DNA from: Comamonadaceae bacterium
GTDB taxonomy: Bacteria; Pseudomonadota; Gammaproteobacteria; Burkholderiales; Burkholderiaceae_C
Direction of reading: 5' to 3'
Length of the DNA: 13,215 nt
Assembly (NCBI GenBank): GCA_947466165.1
Contig: CANIDW010000016.1
Coordinates: 1 to 13,215 of the forward strand
Within the stretch, counting starts at the first letter, position 1; each line of letters begins with the position of its first letter. Shown here one piece after another: positions 8,223 to 13,215 of the stretch. The notes beneath the pieces were generated by a model, which worked only from the letters and a program-made list of their open reading frames with translations, was not told the origin of the DNA and made no database searches. The position numbers and the translations under genes are program-made.

Positions 8223-8265
8223 CGCAGTGGTCACTTACTTTGGACTGCGACGGCGTTTGTAAGTG
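8223..8265. repeat. Interleaved inverted repeats downstream of gcdH
   Basis: Two perfect inverted repeats interlock: CGCAGT (8223-8228) with ACTGCG (8244-8249), and CACTTAC (8232-8238) with GTAAGTG (8259-8265). The arms alternate a-b-a'-b', an order that allows either of two hairpins or an H-type pseudoknot in RNA. It lies 9 bp past the gcdH stop on the transcribed strand and upstream of the tetR promoter. There is no T-run, so it is not a standard intrinsic terminator. It could help end or stabilise the gcdH transcript, or be a protein-binding site. Confidence 0.4.
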
Positions 8266-8273
8266 CCCTGGTC

Positions 8274-9470
8274 TCAATAAAAAGCCTGCAGCCCGGTTTG
8301 CGCCCGGCCCAGTATCAACGCATGCACATCGTGCGTGCCTTCGTAGGTGTTGACGGTTTCCAGGTTGATCATGTGGCGGATCACGTGGTATTCGTCATGA
8401 ATGCCGTTGCCGCCGTGCATGTCGCGCGCCATGCGGGCGATGTCCAGCGACTTGCCGCAGGAGTTGCGCTTGATCATGGAGATCATTTCGGGCGCGGCCT
8501 GACCTTCGTCCATCAGGCGGCCCACGCGCAGGCAGGCTTGCAGGCCGAGGGCGATCTCGGTTTGCATGTCGGCGAGTTTTTTCTGGATCAGCTGGTTTTG
8601 CGCCAGCGGTCGGCCGAACTGCTGACGGTCCATGGTGTACTGGCGGGCACGCAGCCAGCAGTCTTCGGCCGCGCCCAAAGCGCCCCAGGCAATGCCGTAA
8701 CGCGCCTTGTTCAGGCAACCAAACGGGCCCTTCAAGCCGCTGACATTGGGCATCAGGTTGGCTTCGGGCACGAACACATCGTCCATGACGATTTCGCCGG
8801 TGATCGAAGCGCGCAGACTCATCTTGCCTTCGATCTTCGGTGCGCTCAAGCCCTTCATACCTTTTTCCAGGATGAAGCCGCGAATGCTTTCCTGGCCGCC
8901 GACCTTGCCATCCGGGTCTTCGAGCTTGGCCCAGACCACGAACACATCGGCGATCGGGCTGTTGGTGATCCACATCTTGGCGCCCTTCATGATGAAGCCG
9001 CCGTCCACCGGCTTGGCGCGCGTGAGCATGCTGGCCGGGTCCGAGCCGTGGTTGGGCTCGGTCAGGCCGAAGCAGCCGACCCATTCGCCGGTGGCGAGTT
9101 TGGGCAGAAATTTTTGCTTTTGTGCTTCGCTGCCGTATTCGTTGATGGGATGCATGACCAGCGAGCTTTGCACGCTGATGGCGCTGCGGTAGCCGCTGTC
9201 CACGCGCTCGACTTCGCGGGCGATCAGACCGTAAGCCACATAGCTCAGGCCGGCGCAGCCGTAGCCTTCGATGGTGGAGCCCAAAAAGCCCATGGCGCCG
9301 GCTTCGTTCATGATCTCACGGTCAAATTTTTCGTGGCGCGCGGCCATCAGCACGCGGGTTTGCAGCTTTTCCTGGCAAAAGCTGTGGGCGGCATCGACGA
9401 TGGCACGCTCGTCGTCGCTGAGCTGCTGGCTCAGAAAGAATGGGTCTTCCCAGCTGAATTTGGTGGCCAT
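8274..9470 (-). CDS. gcdH: Glutaryl-CoA dehydrogenase (acyl-CoA dehydrogenase family)
   Basis: The product is 398 residues. The ATG at 9470 is chosen because AGGAG lies 7 bp upstream. GCDH is an FAD enzyme that oxidises and decarboxylates glutaryl-CoA to crotonyl-CoA in breakdown of lysine, tryptophan and some aromatic acids, passing electrons to electron-transfer flavoprotein. Signatures include [17 protein letters not shown] (90-106), whose Arg95 matches the human Arg94 that binds the glutaryl carboxylate, [23 protein letters not shown], and the C-terminal [20 protein letters not shown]. Glu377 in YEGT is the catalytic base position. These residues favour glutaryl-CoA over ordinary fatty acyl-CoA substrates. 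A LysR regulator diverges from it across 104 bp. The CoA-transferase often paired with gcdH in other proteobacteria is not in this window. Confidence in the specific substrate is high but rests on motif comparison from memory. Confidence 0.92.
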   Translation of the reverse strand: MATKFSWEDPFFLSQQLSDDERAIVDAAHSFCQEKLQTRVLMAARHEKFDREIMNEAGAMGFLGSTIEGYGCAGLSYVAYGLIAREVERVDSGYRSAISVQSSLVMHPINEYGSEAQKQKFLPKLATGEWVGCFGLTEPNHGSDPASMLTRAKPVDGGFIMKGAKMWITNSPIADVFVVWAKLEDPDGKVGGQESIRGFILEKGMKGLSAPKIEGKMSLRASITGEIVMDDVFVPEANLMPNVSGLKGPFGCLNKARYGIAWGALGAAEDCWLRARQYTMDRQQFGRPLAQNQLIQKKLADMQTEIALGLQACLRVGRLMDEGQAAPEMISMIKRNSCGKSLDIARMARDMHGGNGIHDEYHVIRHMINLETVNTYEGTHDVHALILGRAQTGLQAFY

Positions 9471-9574
9471 GGGCTGTCTCCTGTGTAGATTCAAAAGTGT
9501 AGGGCTGATTGTTTGGCAGTCATGAATAGCTGTCTAATACAAATTATCGATCCAACAATACATTTTTTATATCT
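9471..9574. promoter_or_regulatory. Divergent gcdH-lysR control region
   Basis: This is a 104-bp gap between divergent starts, much more AT-rich than its surroundings. On the plus strand TTGGCA (9513-9518) and TAATAC (9535-9540), 16 bp apart, are a possible promoter for the LysR gene; the -10 is poor. TGA-N11-TCA (9508-9524) is one candidate dyad for a LysR regulator, and AATACA occurs twice (9536 and 9558). Toward gcdH only the AGGAG ribosome site is clear. LysR proteins usually bind such divergent gaps; the exact site is not resolved. Confidence 0.45.
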
Positions 9575-10465
9575 ATGGAATTTCGCCACCTGCGTTATTT
9601 TCTGGTGCTCGCCGAGGAACTGCACTTCGGCCGGGCGGCCCGGCGGCTGGCGATTTCACAGCCGCCCCTGTCGCTCAATATTCAGCAGCTCGAAGCCTCG
9701 GTGGGCGCGCGCCTGCTGACGCGCAACAGCAAATCGGTCCAGCTGACAGCTGCCGGGTTGGCCTTTGTGCCTGCCGCGCGCGCCCTTCTGGCCCAAGCCG
9801 CGCAGGCCGCCAGCCTGGCCAAGGATGTGGGCGAAGGCATGGCCGGCAGCCTGACCATCGGCTTTTCCGGGACCATGCTGTTCAACGGCCTGCCGGCCAT
9901 GCTGGCGCAATTTCAAACCGGCCATCCGCGGCTGCGCTTGCTTCTCCAGGAACTGAGCTCAAGTGAGCAATTGATGGCGCTGGCGCAAGACCGCATTGAC
10001 CTGGGTTTTGTGCACACCACCCGGGTGCCGCCGGAGTTGTCGCAAATTCGCGTGGCCAGCCAGTCGCTGGTGGCGTGTTTGCCGGCGGGGCATGCGCTGG
10101 CGGGGCAGCGCGACCTGGATTTGGCGCAGTTACAAGGCCAGCCTTTTGCCGTGGTCTCTAAAGCAGTGTCGCCGGACTATCACGAACGCATTCTGGCCTT
10201 GTGCGCAGCATCGGGGCTGGACCCGGAGATCCGCTTTGAGTTGCGGCATTGGCTGAGCGTGGTGTCGCTGGTAGCGCAAGGTATGGGTGTTGCACTGGTG
10301 CCGGCGGCGCTGGCGCAGTCGGCCCTGGCCGGTGCGGTGTTTGTGCCGCTGCAAGACCAGCGCATGCGCTACGAAACGCAATGCCTCTGGAAAACCAGCC
10401 GCGACAGCCCGGCCCTGAGTGCCTTTGTCCATGCGGTGCAGGCAAGTTTGCCGATCGCGCTCTAA
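9575..10465 (+). CDS. LysR-family transcriptional regulator, probable regulator of gcdH
   Basis: The product is 296 residues, typical for the family. Residues 1-60 are the LysR winged helix-turn-helix: MEFRHLRYFLVLAEELHFGRAARRL, then ISQPPLSLNIQQLE and GARLLTRNSKSVQLTAAG. From about residue 91 (GSLTIGFSG) the periplasmic-binding-protein-like effector domain runs to the end, including a QGMGVALVPAAL motif typical of the second lobe. The start is the first in-frame ATG and begins the HTH exactly. It is preceded by T-rich sequence with no Shine-Dalgarno, so translation may be weak. It is divergent from gcdH, the usual arrangement of a LysR activator and its target, so control by glutarate, glutaryl-CoA or a related catabolite is a reasonable inference. 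The effector is not shown by sequence. Confidence 0.92.
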   Translation: MEFRHLRYFLVLAEELHFGRAARRLAISQPPLSLNIQQLEASVGARLLTRNSKSVQLTAAGLAFVPAARALLAQAAQAASLAKDVGEGMAGSLTIGFSGTMLFNGLPAMLAQFQTGHPRLRLLLQELSSSEQLMALAQDRIDLGFVHTTRVPPELSQIRVASQSLVACLPAGHALAGQRDLDLAQLQGQPFAVVSKAVSPDYHERILALCAASGLDPEIRFELRHWLSVVSLVAQGMGVALVPAALAQSALAGAVFVPLQDQRMRYETQCLWKTSRDSPALSAFVHAVQASLPIAL

Positions 10466-10525
10466 AGGTGGGCGCGGTGAGAGGCAAAATCAGGCAACGA
10501 CAGTACTCTTCAAGGAAAAATTTAA

Positions 10526-11065
10526 ATGAGCGATTTGCAGACCATCACTTTGGGCGGCGGGTGCTTCTGGTGCACCGAAGCGGTGTTTGTGAAGGTGCGC
10601 GGCGTGACCGATGTGGAATCCGGCTATTGCAATGGCCACGTGGCCAAGCCGAGCTACGAACAGGTTTGCAGCGGCGACACCGGCCACAACGAGGTGGTCA
10701 AACTGGTGTTTGACCCGGCGCAGATCAACCTGCGTGAGATTTTGGAAATCTTTTTCGTGATTCACGACCCGACCACGCTGAACCGCCAGGGCAATGATGC
10801 CGGCACGCAGTACCGCAGCGGCATCTATGTCTCTACCCCCGAGCAGGGCGAGATTGCCAACAACATGCTGGCCGAGATGACGCAGGCCAAGGTGTTCGGC
10901 CGGCCCATCGTCACCGAGGTGCTGCCGCTGAGCAATTACTCGCCGGCCGAGGACTATCACCAGGACTTTTTTGAGCGCAATCCTTTTCAAGGCTATTGCA
11001 TGGCCGTGGCAGCGCCCAAGGTCGAGAAGTTTCGCAAGACCTTCGCCAGGCTGGTCAAGAACTAG
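10526..11065 (+). CDS. msrA: Peptide methionine (S)-S-oxide reductase MsrA
   Basis: The product is 179 residues, a single MsrA domain without signal peptide, hence cytoplasmic. It reduces the S-epimer of methionine sulfoxide in proteins using thioredoxin. The active-site motif GGCFWC (11-16) has the nucleophile Cys13. GYC near the C-terminus (Cys158 in NPFQGYCMAVAAPKVEKF) matches the resolving cysteine of the short MsrA type known from Mycobacterium tuberculosis. The family's other hallmarks are present: SGYCNGH, Y-E-QV-C-G-TGH-E, HDPTTLNRQGNDAGTQYRS and EDYHQDFF. AAGGA lies 10 bp before the ATG. It follows the LysR gene by 60 bp on the same strand. No msrB is fused or adjacent. Confidence 0.96.
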   Translation: MSDLQTITLGGGCFWCTEAVFVKVRGVTDVESGYCNGHVAKPSYEQVCSGDTGHNEVVKLVFDPAQINLREILEIFFVIHDPTTLNRQGNDAGTQYRSGIYVSTPEQGEIANNMLAEMTQAKVFGRPIVTEVLPLSNYSPAEDYHQDFFERNPFQGYCMAVAAPKVEKFRKTFARLVKN

Positions 11066-11128
11066 GCACCCTCGCGCAGCGCAGCGCAGCCGGGCTGCTG
11101 CAAGCGTGTCGAAGCTAAGATCAGCGCC

Positions 11129-12064
11129 ATGAATTCTCTGGTGCTGACGTCGCTTTTGCCCGTTATTTTGCTGATCTGCGCAGGCTTTGTCGCCGCCCGA
11201 CTGGGCTGGGTTCGCGAGACCGCCGTCAAGGACCTGTCCAACCTGGTGTTTTTGTTGCTCACGCCGGCGCTGTTGTTTCGCACCATGAGCCGCGTGCACC
11301 TTGAGCAACTCGACTTCAAGCCCGTGGCAGCTTATTTTGTGGCGGTCGGCCTGTTGTTTGGCAGCACTTTTTTGTTGCAAGGCTTTAACCGCCGCACCGC
11401 AGTGCTGGCTCTGGCGGCCACGTATTCCAACACGGTCATGATCGGCATTGCCTTGGTCTCCCTGGTCTACGGTCCGGCCGGGCTGGTAACGCTGCTGACG
11501 CTCGTGGCTGTGCATTCGCTGGTGCTGCTGACCAGTGCGACGGTGATGCTGGAGCTGGCCGTGGCGCGCGAGCAATTGCCGGGTGTCGCCCCGCGCCACG
11601 CCCTGGCCACGGTGTTCAATGCCTTTAAAAACAGCATCTGGCACCCCTTGACGATGCCCTTGCTGGCGGGCTTGATGTTTGCCCGGATCGGCTGGCAACT
11701 GCCCCAGGCGATTGAAACTCCGCTGGAACTGATGGCCAAGGCCTTCAGCCCGGTGGCCTTGCTGTTGGTGGGTATCACGCTGGCCTACACGCGTGTCGGG
11801 GTCTATTGGCGGCCGGCCCTGGTGCTCGCCGGTGTTAAAAACATACTGCACCCGCTCCTGGTGTTTGCGCTGTGCTTCTGGATGGATGTGAGCGGCCTGC
11901 CGATGGCGGTGATGGTGGCGGCCGCGGCGCTGCCCATGGGCGCCAATGTGTTTCTTTTTTCGCAGCGCTACAGCGTTGCCCAGGAGCTCATCACCGCCAG
12001 TGTGGCTGTGTCTACCGCCATGTCCATGCTGACCTTGACTCTGGCACTCATGCTCGTGAGCTAA
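11129..12064 (+). CDS. AEC (auxin efflux carrier) family transporter
   Basis: The product is 311 residues, almost entirely hydrophobic, consistent with about ten membrane helices in two inverted five-helix halves, as in the AEC/bile-acid-sodium symporter fold. Features fitting the family are LLLTPALLFRTMS in the first half, YSNTVMIGIALVSLVYGPAG at the first crossover region, and AALPMGANVFLFSQRYSVAQE followed by a Ser/Thr-rich last helix in the second. Bacterial members carry small organic acids such as malate or malonate, or other anions; the substrate here cannot be told. The gene is 63 bp after msrA with no obvious strong ribosome site. The intervening bases contain three tandem CGCAG units and a short GCAGC/GCTGC hairpin without a T-run. 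It may be cotranscribed with msrA, but no functional link is evident. Confidence 0.88.
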   Translation: MNSLVLTSLLPVILLICAGFVAARLGWVRETAVKDLSNLVFLLLTPALLFRTMSRVHLEQLDFKPVAAYFVAVGLLFGSTFLLQGFNRRTAVLALAATYSNTVMIGIALVSLVYGPAGLVTLLTLVAVHSLVLLTSATVMLELAVAREQLPGVAPRHALATVFNAFKNSIWHPLTMPLLAGLMFARIGWQLPQAIETPLELMAKAFSPVALLLVGITLAYTRVGVYWRPALVLAGVKNILHPLLVFALCFWMDVSGLPMAVMVAAAALPMGANVFLFSQRYSVAQELITASVAVSTAMSMLTLTLALMLVS

Positions 12065-12069
12065 AGCAC

Positions 12070-12089
12070 AGCGCGCCGGCGCGTTCTTT
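12070..12089. terminator. GC-rich hairpin between convergent genes
   Basis: The 23-bp gap between the AEC stop and the TM2-like stop contains a perfect 12-bp palindrome, CGCGCCGGCGCG (12072-12083). As RNA from the plus strand it can form a stem of four GC pairs extended by G-U and A-U, with a CCGG loop, followed by UUCUUU. It is a plausible short intrinsic terminator for the transporter transcript, less convincing for the opposite strand. Confidence 0.4.
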
Positions 12090-12534
12090 ACTGAGAGATC
12101 TTGCGCGCTTCTTCGACCTGAAATTCGAAATAATGCTGAAAGCTGAAGGCCAGGCTGGCCGTCATGGCGGTGGTGCCGCCCAGCAATGCCGCCGCCACGG
12201 CCAAAATAGTCAGCCAGCTGGTCTGGCCCGGGCGCGCATCCGGTGCGGCGTCCGGGTTAAAGCGGGCATTCCATTTTTCAGTGGCGGTCAGCCCGAAAAC
12301 AATGGCGGTCAGTGCGCAGCCGGCCATGGTGAAGCCGAGCAGCGGAATCAGCACCCAGCTCAGAGCGTCGTCCATACCGAACTGTTGCATGCGCTGGATG
12401 CCGTAGATACCGAGCGCAGTCGGTATGGGCATGGCCCAGCCCAGTGTGTCACTCAGCCCGTGCAGGTAAAAGCGGTGCAAGCCCAGCGGACCACCCAGGA
12501 AAGTGAGCCAGGTGGTCAGGGTTTTGTTTTTCAT
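12088..12534 (-). CDS. TM2-domain-like small membrane protein
   Basis: The product is 148 residues from the ATG at 12534. The N-terminus KTLTTWLTFLGGPLGLHRFYL matches the start of TM2-type domains (a helix, a GG-hinge and the HRFYLG-like motif). Further hydrophobic stretches cover LGWAMPIPTALGIYGI, LSWVLIPLLGFTMAGCALTAIVF and, near the end, LTILAVAAALLGGTTAMTASLAF, so about four segments are expected. An in-frame ATG at 12588 overlaps the stop of the acetyltransferase gene as TAATG and would add 18 residues. That start suits termination-reinitiation coupling, but the added residues are polar, include several codons unusual here (TTA, TCT, CGA) and fall outside the domain, so I prefer the inner start. 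Neither start has a good Shine-Dalgarno. Function is unknown; membrane localisation is the only safe statement. Confidence 0.78.
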   Translation of the reverse strand: MKNKTLTTWLTFLGGPLGLHRFYLHGLSDTLGWAMPIPTALGIYGIQRMQQFGMDDALSWVLIPLLGFTMAGCALTAIVFGLTATEKWNARFNPDAAPDARPGQTSWLTILAVAAALLGGTTAMTASLAFSFQHYFEFQVEEARKISQ

Positions 12535-12587
12535 TCGGATCAATCGGAAAGAAGATAAGTTGTCGTTGCTGCTAAGCGGCTCGTGCA

Positions 12588-13121
12588 TTAAACCCCAGTC
12601 GATTGCGGCGGACGGCTGCTTCCTGCGCCCAGGGTTTTTTCCATCAGCACCACATCGAGCCAGCGCTCAAACTTCCAGCCGCAAGACTTCAGCACACCCG
12701 CCTGCTCAAAACCAACGCTGCGGTGCACGCCAATGGAGCTGGCGTTGGCGGAGTCGCCAATGACGGCGATCAGCTTGCGTACCCCGGCGGTTTCGGCCTG
12801 CGCCGCGAGTTCTGCCAGCAGTGCGCGGCCCAGACCGCGCCGGTGCGCATCGGGAGCCAGGTAAATGGAGTCTTCAGCCGAAAAGCGGTACGCCGGCCTG
12901 GGCTTGAACCAGTTGCAGTAGGCGAAGCCCACAATACGGCCACCGTCCTCTGCCACCAGAAAAGGCAGATGCCGTACCAGCACCTCGGCGCGGCGGGCCC
13001 TCATGTCGGCCAGCGAGGGGGGGGCGGTTTCAAAGGTGCCGCTGCCATGCAGCACGTGGTGGCCGTAAATGGCGGTGATGGCCGGTAGGTCTGGTTCTTG
13101 GCTTGGGCGCAGGATCGTCAT
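12588..13121 (-). CDS. GNAT N-acetyltransferase, phosphinothricin/MnaT-like
   Basis: The product is 177 residues and covers one whole GNAT domain. The ATG at 13121 gives the family-typical start MTILRPSQEPDLPAI; the open frame beyond it is low-complexity and implausible. Signatures are IYGHHVLHGSGTFE (18-31), where phosphinothricin acetyltransferases have IYNHYV-like bases of the acceptor pocket, FAYCNWFKPRPAYRF (66-80), SIYLAPDAHRRGLGRALL (85-102) with the acetyl-CoA pyrophosphate loop HRRGLGR, and GVHRSVGFEQAGVL (131-144). Relatives acetylate the amino group of methionine sulfone/sulfoximine, phosphinothricin or other small amines. The natural substrate is not predictable, and resistance to a compound should not be assumed. 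It is cytoplasmic. The next gene on this strand is the TM2-like protein. No strong minus-strand promoter was seen in the 94 bp upstream inside the window. Confidence 0.9.
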   Translation of the reverse strand: MTILRPSQEPDLPAITAIYGHHVLHGSGTFETAPPSLADMRARRAEVLVRHLPFLVAEDGGRIVGFAYCNWFKPRPAYRFSAEDSIYLAPDAHRRGLGRALLAELAAQAETAGVRKLIAVIGDSANASSIGVHRSVGFEQAGVLKSCGWKFERWLDVVLMEKTLGAGSSRPPQSTGV

Positions 13122-13148
13122 GGGTGCTCGCTTGGCTGTGTCTCGGGC

Positions 13149-13154
13149 TATAAT
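13149..13154 (+). promoter_or_regulatory. Rightward -10 element (TATAAT) for a gene beyond the window
   Basis: A perfect TATAAT is followed by a GC-rich discriminator (CTGCGG), which is typical of strong, growth-rate-controlled promoters. No good -35 lies 16-18 bp upstream; TTGGCT at 13132-13137 is only 11 bp away. The predicted transcription start is near 13161, pointing out of the window and divergent from the acetyltransferase gene. The downstream gene is not visible. Confidence 0.5.
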
Positions 13155-13161
13155 CTGCGGC

Positions 13162-13215
13162 TTTGCAGCAATTCGCTGGCCGGGTGGCCATGTCGTGTGT
13201 CTCAAGCGCTGCAAA
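13162..13215 (+). other. Possible structured 5' leader RNA (nested hairpins)
   Basis: TTTGCAGC (13162-13169) is the exact reverse complement of GCTGCAAA (13208-13215, the last bases of the window). Between them TGGCC (13177-13181) pairs with GGCCA (13186-13190) over a GGGT loop. The outer stem starts at the predicted transcription start, so the transcript would begin with a closed 54-nt structure. It may regulate or stabilise the mRNA of the next gene. I match it to no named leader family. The in-frame ATG at 13190 lies inside the structure and has no clear ribosome site. Confidence 0.4.

Noticed and set aside
8160..9488. A 442-codon open frame on the plus strand opposite the whole of gcdH
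   Set aside because: It is the antisense shadow of a strongly conserved enzyme gene in GC-rich DNA. Its translation is rich in His, Gln, Ala and Val with no recognisable domain, and it has no ribosome site or promoter.
11075..11098. Three tandem CGCAG units and a GCAGC/GCTGC hairpin between msrA and the AEC gene
   Set aside because: The repeat is too short and too GC-simple to separate from background, and no T-run follows the hairpin. I do not call it a terminator or repeat element.
10490..11851. A 453-codon minus-strand open frame opposite msrA and the AEC gene
   Set aside because: It spans two real genes and the gap between them, is dominated by Gln, His, Arg and Gly, and resembles no family.
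1..13215. Mobile elements, CRISPR arrays, tRNA genes, toxin-antitoxin pairs or defence genes
   Set aside because: None seen: no transposase or integrase motifs, no regularly spaced repeats, no tRNA-like cloverleaf, and every sizeable stretch is covered by core-type genes.

Overview
The window looks like ordinary chromosome of a GC-rich betaproteobacterium. I infer Burkholderiales, probably a Comamonadaceae relative such as Rhodoferax or Polaromonas, from protein style, codon use and gene order. That assignment rests on recognition, not on a search. There are no tRNA or rRNA genes, no insertion sequences, no CRISPR array and no obvious pseudogenes. Almost all of the sequence is coding, and many long antisense reading frames are GC-driven shadows of real genes.

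Left part (1-8133). The 3' end of waaA (Kdo transferase, + strand) converges on a block of six minus-strand genes. In order of transcription, from high to low coordinates, these are: a TetR/AcrR-type repressor, a periplasmic adaptor (membrane fusion protein), a large RND/HAE1 inner-membrane pump, a PCMT-family methyltransferase-like protein, a small single-domain rhodanese, and a TolC-family outer-membrane channel. The repressor and adaptor genes overlap in an ATGA, and the adaptor and pump genes are 10 bp apart. A good sigma-70-like promoter precedes the repressor, and an imperfect 24-bp palindrome overlaps its -10, as expected for an autoregulated efflux operon. Together the six genes encode every part of a tripartite exporter, with two soluble proteins inserted between pump and channel. 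The methyltransferase-like protein has lost the usual Thr-Ile-Ser active-site signature of protein-isoaspartate methyltransferases.

Middle part (8134-10465). A 140-bp intergenic region holds the tetR promoter/operator and a pair of interleaved inverted repeats. Next comes a glutaryl-CoA dehydrogenase gene (minus strand), which diverges across an AT-rich 104-bp region from a LysR-type regulator (plus strand), its probable regulator.

Right part (10466-13215). msrA (methionine sulfoxide reductase A) and an AEC-family transporter lie on the plus strand. They converge, over a small GC-rich hairpin, on a minus-strand pair: a GNAT acetyltransferase of the phosphinothricin/MnaT type followed by a small TM2-like membrane protein. 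The last 67 bp carry a rightward -10 TATAAT, followed at the expected transcription start by an 8-bp perfect inverted repeat enclosing a second hairpin. This looks like a structured 5' leader of a gene lying beyond the window.

I found no convincing undescribed system. The observations most worth a second look are the altered PCMT-like active site inside an efflux locus and the structured leader at the right edge.
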